Positions 26,081 through 35,106 of a stretch of DNA of 64,000 bases are shown one piece after another. Below the pieces are notes generated by a model. The model was given only the letters and a program-made list of their open reading frames with translations. It had not been told where the DNA came from and did no database searches. The position numbers and the translations under genes are program-made. Position 1 is the first letter of the stretch; the number at the start of each line of letters is the position of its first letter. This stretch comes from Gp13-AA77 sp035946575. GTDB taxonomy: Bacteria; Acidobacteriota; Terriglobia; UBA7540. Where the stretch lies: positions 8,388 to 72,387 of the forward strand of contig DASYZG010000025.1 of assembly GCA_035946575.1 (NCBI GenBank), read 5' to 3'.

Positions 26081-26251
26081 CTAACTGGCGCTGAGATTGG
26101 CTGCGGCGGTGCTGAATACGGTCTTGATCCCGTTCGCCAGCGTGCTCATGGAAGTGATCGCCGCGAGCGCCACCAGAACCAGCAACAGGCCGTATTCGGT
26201 CAGGTCCTGGCCTTCTTCCTCCCGCCACAACCTGGTCATCAAATTCTTCAT
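26081..26251 (-). CDS. Flp/TadA-type pilin (type IVb), 56 residues
   Basis: A short gene easily missed by length filters. It starts MKNLMTRLWREEEGQDLTEY and continues GLLLVLVALAAITSMSTLA. The prepilin peptidase site is EEEG|QDLTEYG, with Glu at +5 and Tyr at +6 of the mature chain exactly as in Flp pilins, then a single hydrophobic helix and a short polar tail ending NLSAS. GAGGGGAGA lies 8 nt upstream, and a good promoter is at 26316-26343. It would be cleaved by TadV/PilD-type peptidase and assembled into thin pili by a Tad secretion apparatus. No tad genes are in the window, so this is an orphan pilin locus. Confidence 0.85.
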   Translation of the reverse strand: MKNLMTRLWREEEGQDLTEYGLLLVLVALAAITSMSTLANGIKTVFSTAAANLSAS

Positions 26252-26315
26252 TTTGCTCTCCCCTCTGGTCTACGATTCGAGGCAGCTCGCCGTCGCGATG
26301 CTTGCCACGAGAGCC

Positions 26316-26343
26316 ATCATAGGGAGTCGGCCGGCGTTTGCAA
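26316..26343 (-). promoter_or_regulatory. Sigma70-type promoter for the Flp pilin gene
   Basis: On the minus strand, TTGCAA (26343-26338) and TATGAT (26321-26316) are separated by 16 nt. The start point would be near 26308, giving a leader of about 57 nt to the ATG at 26251. Confidence 0.5.
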
Positions 26344-26445
26344 AGTGACAAACAGCTAACTGTTAAAGGTGGGTATACCGAGAGCGGTAATACACTTGGC
26401 CGGCCGGGGGGACGATTTGTTAGCAGAGCTTTCGAGGATAACGGT

Positions 26446-28284
26446 CTAATCCGCGCTTGCGTTCGCTTCAGCCACCAGGCTCGGCAGCAGCTCAAGACCG
26501 TAAGCGTTCTGCACGTACTGGTTCAGCATGCGGTGGGTGTTGAAGAATGACCCGTTGAAAGCGATGGTGCCGCGCATCACCTCGGCGAAGCCGGCGGGCT
26601 TGGCGTAAAAGAGCGGCGCGATCACGGTGCCCAGCTTGTTGTAAAGGGAAGCCAGCTCGCTCGACGGATTATCGCCCCGGCTGTCCTCGCCGATGCTCCA
26701 GCCCGTGATTCCCTCGCCGTGCCCTTCAATCCACCAGCCGTCCAGCACGCTGAAGCTGGGCACGCCGTTCAAGGCCGCCTTCATGCCGCTCGTCCCCGAG
26801 GCTTCGTGCGGCTGCAGGGGCGTGTTCACCCAGATGTCCACGCCGCTGGTCAGAAGCTGGCCCCAGCGCATGTCATAGTTGGGGATGTAAAGCACGTGCA
26901 CATCGTCGTCGAACTGCGAGGCGCGCTCGATGACGCGCCGGATAATCGCCTTGCCCTCCTCATCGGCGGGATGCGCCTTGCCGGCATAGATAATCTGCAG
27001 GGGTCCGGCCCGCTTGGCCACCTTCTTCAGGCGCTCAGGGTCGGAAAGCAGCAGCTCGGCCCGTTTGTAGGCTACAGCGCGGCGCGCGAAGCCGAGGGTC
27101 AGCCTGGACTCGTCCAGGGCCACGCCGGTTTCGGCACGGATGGCGGCGAACAGGGCCCGCTTGGCCGTGGCATGAGCCTTGAGGATCTCGTGCAGCGGCA
27201 CGCCCAGCACGCAGCGCAGATAAAGGTTATCGCGGCGCCACTCCGGGATGTAACGGTCGTACAGCTCCTGAAAGGGCGGAGAGGTCCAGGTGCGCGCGTG
27301 CACGCCGTTGGTGATGGAGCGAATGGCGAAGCGCGGAAACATGGCGCGCGAAACCTCGCCGTGGCGCATGGCGACGCCATTAACGTAGTGGGAGCAGGCC
27401 AGCGCCAGCTCCGTCATGTTGAGCCGCCCCTGCGGCAGCAGTCCGCGGGCCTCCAGGCCATGGGTCCGCTTCTCGCCGAGCACCCGGCTGACCAGATCAC
27501 GATCGAAAGCGTCGTGACCCGCCGGTATGGGAGTGTGCGTGGTGAATACGCAACGCTGCCGCAGGCGCTGAAGCTCCTCGAGGAAATCGGAAGTCCCGGG
27601 CAGACGCTCGCGCATCTGCTCCTCGAACAGGGCCATGGTCAGGAGGGCGGAATGCCCCTCGTTCATGTGGTATTTTCCGATATTCGCATGTCCGAGCGCC
27701 CGCAGGAGACGCGCGCCCCCCATGCCCAGCACCACCTCCTGGGCCAGGCGATAGCGGCGGTCGCCGCCGTAGATGCGCTCAGTCAGCGTACGATCCTGCG
27801 GATCGTTTTCGGGCAAAGCCGTGTCCAGGAGATAAACCGGGACCGTGTGGCCTCCGATTCCGGGCACGTCGTACTTCCAGGCGCGAACCAGAACGCGGCG
27901 GCCCTCGATGGTGACCGTCGTCCTCGCCTCGGCTTCTTTCAGCGTATTTTCCGGCGCCCAGGCGGAAGGGGTCTCCAACTGCCGTCCTTCGCCGTCGATC
28001 TGCTGCTCGAAATAGCCTCCGCGGTAGACCAAGGTCACAGCGACCATGGGCAGTCCGAGATCGGCGGCGGACCGGAGCATGTCGCCCGCCAGAATCCCCA
28101 GGCCTCCGGCGTAGGTCGGTATGCCCGGCTCAAGGGCGATTTCCATGGAGAAGTAGGCGATGCGGGGCAGTCCCAGGTCAATCGCGCGCTGCTCTCCCTC
28201 GGGCTGCGGCGCGGCCGCCAGGTCCGAGATTTCGCCGGCGATTCCCGCCGCCATGTCACCTGTTACCGGAATTGTTGAACTCAA
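26446..28284 (-). CDS. glgP: Alpha-glucan (glycogen) phosphorylase, short GT35 type
   Basis: About 612 residues. LPRIAYFSMEIALEPGIPTY and YAGGLGILAGDML are the opening motifs of GT35; NIGKYHMNEGHSALL and TTHTPIPAGHDAFD lie in the N-lobe; YAGKAHPAD and the PLP-lysine segment SGTSGMKAALNGVPSFSVLD are in the C-lobe. It releases glucose-1-phosphate from storage glucan in the cytoplasm. It belongs to the short alpha-glucan phosphorylases and lacks the regulatory N-terminus of the ~820-residue E. coli enzyme. The start is uncertain: the frame reaches 28374 but that part lies in a palindromic repeat. TTG 28284 has GAGGGAGAAGG before it; ATG 28254 is the alternative. It lies downstream of selA on the same strand. 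Confidence 0.9.
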   Translation of the reverse strand: MSSTIPVTGDMAAGIAGEISDLAAAPQPEGEQRAIDLGLPRIAYFSMEIALEPGIPTYAGGLGILAGDMLRSAADLGLPMVAVTLVYRGGYFEQQIDGEGRQLETPSAWAPENTLKEAEARTTVTIEGRRVLVRAWKYDVPGIGGHTVPVYLLDTALPENDPQDRTLTERIYGGDRRYRLAQEVVLGMGGARLLRALGHANIGKYHMNEGHSALLTMALFEEQMRERLPGTSDFLEELQRLRQRCVFTTHTPIPAGHDAFDRDLVSRVLGEKRTHGLEARGLLPQGRLNMTELALACSHYVNGVAMRHGEVSRAMFPRFAIRSITNGVHARTWTSPPFQELYDRYIPEWRRDNLYLRCVLGVPLHEILKAHATAKRALFAAIRAETGVALDESRLTLGFARRAVAYKRAELLLSDPERLKKVAKRAGPLQIIYAGKAHPADEEGKAIIRRVIERASQFDDDVHVLYIPNYDMRWGQLLTSGVDIWVNTPLQPHEASGTSGMKAALNGVPSFSVLDGWWIEGHGEGITGWSIGEDSRGDNPSSELASLYNKLGTVIAPLFYAKPAGFAEVMRGTIAFNGSFFNTHRMLNQYVQNAYGLELLPSLVAEANASAD

Positions 28285-28312
28285 GCCTTCTCCCTCGTTG
28301 CCAGTCTCGCGG

Positions 28313-28377
28313 TTTGTGGTGCGGGCATCCTGCCTGCCCAGGGCGTGAGGCGCAGGCTGGGAAGCCTGCACCACAAA
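28313..28377. repeat. 65-bp MITE-like repeat, copy 1 (TTTGTGGTGC ends)
   Basis: The ends TTTGTGGTGCGGGC (28313-28326) and GCCTGCACCACAAA (28364-28377) are inverted with 13 of 14 paired. Copies 2 (49270-49333) and 3 (50044-50110) keep the ends and the interior order GGCTTCCCAGCC...GGCAGGCAGGA. It lies between selA and glgP and makes the longer glgP start unlikely. Confidence 0.75.
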
Positions 28378-28386
28378 ACTGAGGCA

Positions 28387-29790
28387 CTATCCACTCACTA
28401 TTCTCTCAAGCGCCCGCACAATCTCGGATTCCTCATGCTCGTCGAGCACGGTACGCAAATCAATCAGCACCCGATCCCGTTCCACGCGCGCAATCACCGG
28501 CGGACGATTCTGGCGAAGGCGTTCGGCAAGCTCGCCTGACGAGAGCCGGGCGTGCTGCAGCGCCACGAGAGTTGTGGGCAGCGACTGGCCGGGGCTGGAG
28601 CCGCCTCCCGCCACAGACTCACCGCGTTCGAGGTCCGCCGCCAAATCGCGCACGGTCCCGAGGCGTTCCTGGAGATGGGCGGCACGCACCGCGATCGATT
28701 CCGCCGAGGCGCGGATCATGGCGAGCGCCGGGATGCTGTCGATCTGCCCGCTGCGGTAAAGCCGCGCCGTCGCCTCGAGCGCGGCGATGGTCATCTTATC
28801 CACCCGCAGGGCCCGAAACAAAGGATTCCGGCGAATGCGCCGCAGCGGCTCGCGCGCCCCGGCGATGATTCCGGCCTGAGGTCCGCCCAGAAGTTTGGCA
28901 CCGCTGAAGGTCACCACCTGCGCGCCGGCCGCGAGGCTCGGGCCGGCGGGGGGCTCGTCTCGCAATCCGCAGGGATCGAGATCCACCAGGCAGCCGCTGC
29001 CGAGGTCCTCCATCACCGGGATGTTGTGGCGATGCCCAAGCTCGACGAGCTCGGCGAGCGCGGGGCGCTCGGTGAAGCCCACGATGCGAAAATTGCTGGG
29101 GTGGACCCGCAGCAGCAAGCGGGTGCGCTCGTTGATCGCTGCCGCATAGTCCGCCAGACGGGTGCGATTGGTTGTGCCCGCCTCGCGAAGCACGGCGCCG
29201 CTCTTGGCGCAGATGTCCGGGATGCGGAACGACCCTCCGATTTCAATCAATTCGCCGCGCGAGACAACCACCTCGCCACCCTCGGCCAGGGTGTTCAGCG
29301 CCAGAAACACGGCGGCGGCGTTGTTGTTCACCACCAGGGCCGCTTCCGCACCCACCAGGCTGGCAAGCAGCCGGTCCGTGTGGGCGTCACGCTTGCCGCG
29401 CTCTCCCTGCGCGAGGTCGTATTCCAGGTTCGAATAGCGCGCCGCGACTTCGGCCACGCGCTCCACAGCCTGGCGCGCGAGCGGCGCCCGGCCCAGATTG
29501 GTGTGCAGGATCACGCCCGTGGCGTTGATCACGGCGACGAGCGAAGGAACGAGTTCGGCCTCCACGCGCCGACGGACCTCGCGCTCAACTCCTTCCGCGC
29601 TGAATGGGCCGTCCACGCCCCGAGCCACCCGTTCGCGCAGCGCCTGCAGCGCGTCGCGCACGGCCTCCCGGAGAAGGGCGTGACCCGCCAGCGGCTCCAG
29701 GGCCCGAATCGCCGGGCGGTGGAGCAGTTCATCCACCGAGGAGATCTGCCGGAGCAAGTCTTCGGGTTGGGTCCGGATCTGCGAAGCCAT
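28387..29790 (-). CDS. selA: L-seryl-tRNA(Sec) selenium transferase
   Basis: 467 residues, the standard length. The N-terminal helical domain (RQISSVDELLHRPAIRAL) binds tRNA(Sec). The PLP-dependent fold has INATGVILHTNLGRAPL at 89-105, NNAAAVFLALN near 156-166 and the cofactor lysine K299 in VTFSGAKLLGGPQAG. The enzyme converts Ser-tRNA(Sec) to Sec-tRNA(Sec) with selenophosphate. Its presence implies the organism can make selenocysteine, but selB, selD and selC are not adjacent, which is unusual because selA and selB are often linked. No selenoprotein gene with an in-frame TGA was noticed nearby. Start ATG 29790. Confidence 0.95.
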   Translation of the reverse strand: MASQIRTQPEDLLRQISSVDELLHRPAIRALEPLAGHALLREAVRDALQALRERVARGVDGPFSAEGVEREVRRRVEAELVPSLVAVINATGVILHTNLGRAPLARQAVERVAEVAARYSNLEYDLAQGERGKRDAHTDRLLASLVGAEAALVVNNNAAAVFLALNTLAEGGEVVVSRGELIEIGGSFRIPDICAKSGAVLREAGTTNRTRLADYAAAINERTRLLLRVHPSNFRIVGFTERPALAELVELGHRHNIPVMEDLGSGCLVDLDPCGLRDEPPAGPSLAAGAQVVTFSGAKLLGGPQAGIIAGAREPLRRIRRNPLFRALRVDKMTIAALEATARLYRSGQIDSIPALAMIRASAESIAVRAAHLQERLGTVRDLAADLERGESVAGGGSSPGQSLPTTLVALQHARLSSGELAERLRQNRPPVIARVERDRVLIDLRTVLDEHEESEIVRALERIVSG

Positions 29791-30088
29791 AACAAAAGCC
29801 AGGGACAGCCGAATTGTTAAGTATACAAGATCGGGCAGCCCTGGCAGCTGAGTGGAAAGTCAAGCCGTTCCGCGAGGCAGGCGGCAAAGCCGCGGAGGGG
29901 CTCCGAAAGCTTCCCGTCGTTCGGCCTGGACCAAGCGGCGTTCCGCTCGACAGCTCCTCTCATCGGCTTCATTGCGGAGTTGCTATCTCTCAGTTTTGTA
30001 AGGCTTCATCACCGGCCTCGGTGACCCGAATCACAGCTGGTATTCACATCAGCGACGAGAATCAAGCGCGGCGGGAGGTAAACTGACC

Positions 30089-33025
30089 ATGAAAAAGGTT
30101 GCGCTTGCAGTTGCAGGACTCGCGCTCGCTGCATGCTTTGCCCCCCGGGCAGCGCTCGCCGACATCACGCTTCAGGAAAGCCTGTTCAACGTCAATGGAA
30201 CCCAATACTACAACACGTTCAGCGTGCCGGGACTGAATTCGAGCGGCTTCGACCCATCGACCGGATTGGGCAAGCTCGTCCTCACCTTCAATCCAGGCCC
30301 TGGAACCTATTACGTGGACGCTTACTTCGATCTCGAGTTGGGCGTGCCGTTCTTCAATGAATACGGCAGCCTCTCGGGATCACCGGCTGCCGGTCAGAGT
30401 TGGCAGATCGACGATCCCATCTATGGAACCATTTACGGCAACACTCAGGGCAACACCCTCGACAGCACAAACCACATACCCGGCACCGTCGACAACTTTC
30501 TGGGCGTCTGCTCGGGCTCGGATTGCAACGGTGACGTCTCCTGGGCCATGGGATTCGCCTTCACGCTGGGCGCCCAGCAGGAGGAGGTCATCACCCTCGA
30601 CGTCCTCCAGACAGCGCCCAATGGCGGCTTCTACCTGCAGCAGGTTCACCCGGTGGATCCCAACAACGCCTCGGAAGTGGACGCCTACTTCAGCGGCACC
30701 GCCGTTACTCAACCTGTGAACAGCGGAGTGCCCGAGCCCGGCACCTGGGGTCTTCTGGCGACAGGTGCGCTCCTGCTTCTGTTCGTCGGGCTTCGCTCCA
30801 AAATGAGGTTGGGCATAAGCCGGGGCGGGGCGAGTCTGCTGGGGCTGGCGGTGGTGTTTTTCGTCCTACCGCAGGTCTCTCGGGCGATAACACCGCAAGT
30901 GTTGACCGTTCCCGAGGTGCCCACAAACACCAGCATCCCGCATACGACGTATCCCAATGCGACCCTTATGTTGGGGGCAACGGTTCCGAATGTCACCGGA
31001 TCGAGTGACACCTTTAACGTTACCTGGAACTTCGGAGACGGCACCGCGAACACGACTTTCTCGTTCGTGGGCACAGCGACGTCCCAGCCGTACCCTTACG
31101 ATATCTCGACCACGCACGTTTACAACGGCCCGGCAGGCACCACGTGGACCGCAACCGTGACGGTCAAGGACTCGAACACCAACCAGAGCGGTAGCGGCAC
31201 TTATCTGGTGCTCATGCAGGCCAATACCCTCGCCGCGCGCGTGGACGTGGCGATCGACAACGGCTTGTGGTACATGCACCAGACCATGTGGCGCAGCACC
31301 ACAACCGTCGGCAGTAACACCGTCAACTGGGGAGGATGGGACTCCGAATCCGGATCGACGGGCTGCCACACCCAGGGCGGCTATGCGTGGGATTGCATCA
31401 GCTATTCCGTAATCACCGCCGCCAATGTCCAGGCCTTCGAAGTCAGCGGGCATTACGCGAGCGGACCGAACAGCAGTCCCACCGACCCTTACACCGATGA
31501 CGTGGCGCGCGGGCTGGCGCGGATTTTCTACTTCTTCACACCCCACTCCGTCTTCGCGAACACGTACAACTACAACCCGGCCACGCTGGATTTTGGGTGC
31601 ACGAGCGGCTATCCGACAACCAGCTACCCGAACTGCCAGCCGCCGGCTACGCAGATCTTCTACAATCCCGGCTCGACGGCTTGCCCCTCAAGCAACTGCA
31701 GCTACACGTTTGACGGAAACAATAACCTCCAGTATCTCAGCGCCGATCTCGATGGAGAGCCTCATTATGAAGGCGGTTCGTTCATCGACGCCATCGTCGC
31801 CAGCGGAACTCCGACCGCCACGTCCCCAACCGGAGTCACTGGAGTCCTCGGGCTGACTTACCAGAACATTGTCCAGGACCTGATGGACGAGTACAGTAAT
31901 TGCCAGTGGAACCAGGACTTGGATTCGAACGTCGGCTACAACCACGGGTCCTATTATGGTGGTGGCGCCTGGCTGTATTCGTGCCTCCAGGGGAACGACA
32001 ATTCCGTTTCCCAATGGGCCGCAATCGGCTATATCGCGGGCTATCGTGGCTTTGGCCTGACGATCCCCCAGGCCGTAAAGGATTTCAACGGGGTCTGGGT
32101 GACAAACTCTCAGGACGTCCAGGATCCTGCTCCGACCGGTACCGATCCCTGGGCCGTGGGCGCTAACCTCGGCTCTTATGGGTATCGAGGATCGATGTAT
32201 TGGTCTAACGCCTGGGGGCCCTTCGCGACCACGCCCTCGGGCCTCGTCCAAATGGCGATGGACGGTGTCGGCCGGACGCAGAACACGGTGTTCGGCGATC
32301 CGACAACAGCGCCTGATCAGCGATGGAATCTCACGGAGTCGTACTACGCCGACAACTTCTGCAACGCTAACAGCAACGGCGCTTACTATGCTCCGCGGGC
32401 CTACACCTACGGCCTGTTCTCGTTCACCAAGGCCATGCTTCTGCACAGCCCCGGCGGCGTCTTGACGCCCATTCAATACCTTCGGACGTTAACGCCGAAC
32501 GTCTTCACCACCAATTCGTCCGTGCCGCCGAACACGATTGACTGGTACGCGGCGCTGTCCTCTGCCAACGGAGGGACGGATCCTTGTGACGGCGTCGCCC
32601 AGACCATCGTACAGAGGCAGAATCCCGTCGGCTATCCCTGCCTTGGATGCTGGTATGGAGATAACTACTACGGCTATCAGGACCCGTTCGAGACCGCCTG
32701 GTCGATCATCATGCTGCGCAAGACGGTGTTCGTCCAGTGCATCAGCAATCTCTACGGACGTGGAACACCGGGTGGTCCCGGTATCGCGCCCCGGGTTGAT
32801 CTCACCTGGAGCGCGCAATCGGGGGCAACGTCCTACAACGTCCTGGTCAGTACGACGAACGGCGGGCCCTACACGCTTGTCGGGAACACCACGAGTTCCG
32901 CCTACTCTGACAGGACGGGATTGGTCGCCGGCAAGACCTACTATTTCGTTGTCGATCCGCTGAATGGCACGACCGAAATCTGTCAGTCGAATCAGGCAAC
33001 GGTTACGATTCCGAAGAGTCGCTAA
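30089..33025 (+). CDS. PEP-CTERM protein fused to a second exported PKD / FN3 protein
   Basis: 978 residues that read like two secreted proteins in one frame. Part 1 (1-238): signal peptide (AVAGLALAACFAPRAALA), a beta-rich domain, then a complete PEP-CTERM sorting signal: VPEPGTW at 214-220, hydrophobic helix LLATGALLLLFVGL and basic RSKMR. Part 2 begins at Met239 with a second signal-like stretch (GGASLLGLAVVFFVLPQVSRA), a PKD domain (WNFGDGTANTTF, about 300-375), a ~450-residue region of helical repeats with aromatic motifs (GLVQMAMDGVG, AWSIIMLRK) reminiscent of alpha/alpha-toroid folds, and a C-terminal fibronectin-III-like domain. Exosortase would normally cut at the PEP motif, separating the parts. 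GGGAGGT precedes the ATG. An intrinsic terminator follows. Function unknown; envelope or extracellular matrix. Confidence 0.75.
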   Translation: MKKVALAVAGLALAACFAPRAALADITLQESLFNVNGTQYYNTFSVPGLNSSGFDPSTGLGKLVLTFNPGPGTYYVDAYFDLELGVPFFNEYGSLSGSPAAGQSWQIDDPIYGTIYGNTQGNTLDSTNHIPGTVDNFLGVCSGSDCNGDVSWAMGFAFTLGAQQEEVITLDVLQTAPNGGFYLQQVHPVDPNNASEVDAYFSGTAVTQPVNSGVPEPGTWGLLATGALLLLFVGLRSKMRLGISRGGASLLGLAVVFFVLPQVSRAITPQVLTVPEVPTNTSIPHTTYPNATLMLGATVPNVTGSSDTFNVTWNFGDGTANTTFSFVGTATSQPYPYDISTTHVYNGPAGTTWTATVTVKDSNTNQSGSGTYLVLMQANTLAARVDVAIDNGLWYMHQTMWRSTTTVGSNTVNWGGWDSESGSTGCHTQGGYAWDCISYSVITAANVQAFEVSGHYASGPNSSPTDPYTDDVARGLARIFYFFTPHSVFANTYNYNPATLDFGCTSGYPTTSYPNCQPPATQIFYNPGSTACPSSNCSYTFDGNNNLQYLSADLDGEPHYEGGSFIDAIVASGTPTATSPTGVTGVLGLTYQNIVQDLMDEYSNCQWNQDLDSNVGYNHGSYYGGGAWLYSCLQGNDNSVSQWAAIGYIAGYRGFGLTIPQAVKDFNGVWVTNSQDVQDPAPTGTDPWAVGANLGSYGYRGSMYWSNAWGPFATTPSGLVQMAMDGVGRTQNTVFGDPTTAPDQRWNLTESYYADNFCNANSNGAYYAPRAYTYGLFSFTKAMLLHSPGGVLTPIQYLRTLTPNVFTTNSSVPPNTIDWYAALSSANGGTDPCDGVAQTIVQRQNPVGYPCLGCWYGDNYYGYQDPFETAWSIIMLRKTVFVQCISNLYGRGTPGGPGIAPRVDLTWSAQSGATSYNVLVSTTNGGPYTLVGNTTSSAYSDRTGLVAGKTYYFVVDPLNGTTEICQSNQATVTIPKSR

Positions 33026-33060
33026 CCCCTGTGTCCCCGCAGATTGAGCACGATTTACAG

Positions 33061-33106
33061 GCCCTCGGGACCGCCTCGCCGGCGGTCCCCGAGGGCATTT
33101 TGTTTT
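33061..33106 (+). terminator. Intrinsic terminator after the PEP-CTERM fusion gene
   Basis: GCCCTCGGGACCGCC pairs with GGCGGTCCCCGAGGGC (33061-33096) and is followed by TTTTGTTTT. A very stable hairpin plus U-tract 36 nt past the stop codon, so the next gene needs its own promoter. Confidence 0.9.
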
Positions 33107-33155
33107 GGCGGAAACGAGTCATCTGTCCGAACTTCACATCAGCGTGGAGCTTAAC

Positions 33156-35063
33156 ATGAAGCCACTTTTCAGCCTCAGAATCGCCTTTTCAGTTTTGGCT
33201 ATGCTGGCTGTCAGCACTGTTTTCGATCCGGTCGCGGTGTGCGGACAGGATACAACGGCGGCCCCACAGAAGCCGCCACAAAAGATGGCTCTCCCGCCCG
33301 CGGAACAGGCTGCGCCTCCCGGGGGTCCGGCCCAGCCGGTGTACATCTACCTGTACTCACGCTTCACGGACCATGTGAACCTCGAACTGGAAGAAGCCCG
33401 GCTGCGCCAACTCCTTCCCATGCTGGAGAAGTACCGGCAGCGGCATCCTGAGGCGCATGTGTGCGCCACGATTTTGTTTTCGGGCGCGATAAGCCGGTCT
33501 CTGGCCGAACGAGATGCCAGCGGCGGAACCGTAGCCTACGTGAAGGGTTTTGTGCGTCGAGGAGTGATTCAGGTTGGCTACGACGGAATGGACGAGCCGA
33601 CTTACCAGAAGCGCCCCCTGGTCGATCTGTCCACGGCGAAGTCTCCCGAGGAGCGTTGGCTGATTCACGCAGCGGCCGCAAAGGATCTGCTGGTCCAGGG
33701 GCACGATCCTCTAACAGGCGAGCTTCAACCCGGCGTCTCTGGCGGCCTTAAGGAAGCGCAGGCAGTCTTTGGAAAGGCCGTGGCCGTCAATGCGGCACTA
33801 AGCGTTCCCTCCCCCTTCGGTCCCAAGGCGACGCGCGTCGTCACCCGAGCAGTGAATCTGGAAACCTCCCCACCCTCGGCTCGCGGCGGACCTGAAATGA
33901 GCATGGTGCCGGAAGTGGGCGATGATCGCGAAGTGGCCGAGCAGGTAGTTTGGCAAAGCTCGCAAGCGATCATGTTCGGGCTTCCGGATGCGAATCCGGC
34001 TCAACTGGCGGGTTTCTGGGGTGCAGAAACGGGGTTTAGCCGCCTCATAAGTCCAGCTCCGGACACGTCACCCGAACTCTACTGGCAGAACAACGTGCTG
34101 CGGTCTTCGGAAGGCAGCGACGAGATGGTGCGCCTGATTCCCGCTTCCGCGGGACCGGAAGGAATCCAGAGGGTTCTTTCCGGCATTGCTCGATCGAAGG
34201 TCCGCATCATTCACGTTGAATTGGGAAGCGAGGAGGACTATGTGCAGCCGTGGTGGGTCAAGCAGGGTCACACGCCGCTGCGCTATGCCTACGATCATCC
34301 TGAACAGCCCCGGATTCCGCCGAACGCGGTTCGCGACCGGGCACGCGTTGAGGCAGCACAAGCCAGGCAGGAAGCCGTCCTGCGATTGCTCGCGGAGAAC
34401 TTCTTCCCTGCCAACCCGGGAAGCCGGTTCGTTTCGAGCACCGATCTCAAGAGCATGACGCCGTCCAATGACGGTTTCAGCGTCTCGGTGGAGAACCTTC
34501 GCTCCGCTTTGTCGGCGCTCCTCGAAAAATGGGGCAACGACACGTTTCCGCCTCCCTTTCTGTTCGCCGACGGCCATTATCTTTCGCTGGCCAACCTGTT
34601 TCAGGTCATGACGGACGCGTGGACGGAGTTCAATCGCACGGGAAGTCTCCCTTCGTCAGTCCCTGTGATCCCGGTGAACGGACCTCTGGTCACTTTGATG
34701 GGACACGGTCCGAACGCCGGTGAAGTCACGGTAGCCGACATTGCCGCCAGCTGTCCGGCGATTTCGCAGCGATTGCATGATCAAACAGAAAGTCCGGTCC
34801 CGAAAAACTCCATTCCTTCCGGCATTACGGCGGGCGGCATTGATATGAACGCGGCCCAGTTCCTTCGGCTGATGGCGACTGCCATCGTTACGCCGGACCG
34901 GCAAGCTAGGTTCAGGGTCAAAATGACGTACCTCTCCCCAGGTACCGCCATGCTGACACCGAAGACCCGCGCTCTTGTGGACATGGGAGGCGCTTGGACG
35001 ATCAAGCCCGCCCCCATCGTGGCAAGTGCGCCGGAACAGGGCGCTGGCGGCAAAGCCCGGTAA
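33156..35063 (+). CDS. Exported protein of unknown function, possibly with PMBR-like C-terminal repeats
   Basis: About 635 residues from ATG 33156 (GTGGAG upstream; signal peptide RIAFSVLAMLAVSTVFDPVAVCG follows); the frame extends to 33105 without a signal. A Pro-rich linker leads into VYIYLYSRFTDHVNLELEEA, HVCATILFSGAISRSLAERD and RRGVIQVGYDGMDEPTY, a module I have seen in hypothetical acidobacterial proteins and that faintly recalls a deacetylase-type barrel, but no catalytic motif is clear. Near the C-terminus two segments (YLSLANLFQVMTDAWTEFNR plus TGSLP; IDMNAAQFLRLMATAIV) resemble pseudomurein-binding repeats. It precedes two TonB receptors by 43 nt and may be a periplasmic or surface partner of theirs. 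Function not assigned. Confidence 0.65.
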   Translation: MKPLFSLRIAFSVLAMLAVSTVFDPVAVCGQDTTAAPQKPPQKMALPPAEQAAPPGGPAQPVYIYLYSRFTDHVNLELEEARLRQLLPMLEKYRQRHPEAHVCATILFSGAISRSLAERDASGGTVAYVKGFVRRGVIQVGYDGMDEPTYQKRPLVDLSTAKSPEERWLIHAAAAKDLLVQGHDPLTGELQPGVSGGLKEAQAVFGKAVAVNAALSVPSPFGPKATRVVTRAVNLETSPPSARGGPEMSMVPEVGDDREVAEQVVWQSSQAIMFGLPDANPAQLAGFWGAETGFSRLISPAPDTSPELYWQNNVLRSSEGSDEMVRLIPASAGPEGIQRVLSGIARSKVRIIHVELGSEEDYVQPWWVKQGHTPLRYAYDHPEQPRIPPNAVRDRARVEAAQARQEAVLRLLAENFFPANPGSRFVSSTDLKSMTPSNDGFSVSVENLRSALSALLEKWGNDTFPPPFLFADGHYLSLANLFQVMTDAWTEFNRTGSLPSSVPVIPVNGPLVTLMGHGPNAGEVTVADIAASCPAISQRLHDQTESPVPKNSIPSGITAGGIDMNAAQFLRLMATAIVTPDRQARFRVKMTYLSPGTAMLTPKTRALVDMGGAWTIKPAPIVASAPEQGAGGKAR

Positions 35064-35106
35064 CCAGGGATCGGCCAGATTCACGAAAGCTGAAGGGACT
35101 GCGCGC

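Noticed and set aside
29815..30088. Possible structured leader or riboswitch (GGCGGCAAAGCCGC and GGGGCTCCGAAAGCTTCCC hairpins) before the PEP-CTERM gene
   Set aside because: GCAAAGCC recalls c-di-GMP-I aptamers, but the partner GGCAAACC half and the conserved junctions are missing; two simple hairpins are not enough.
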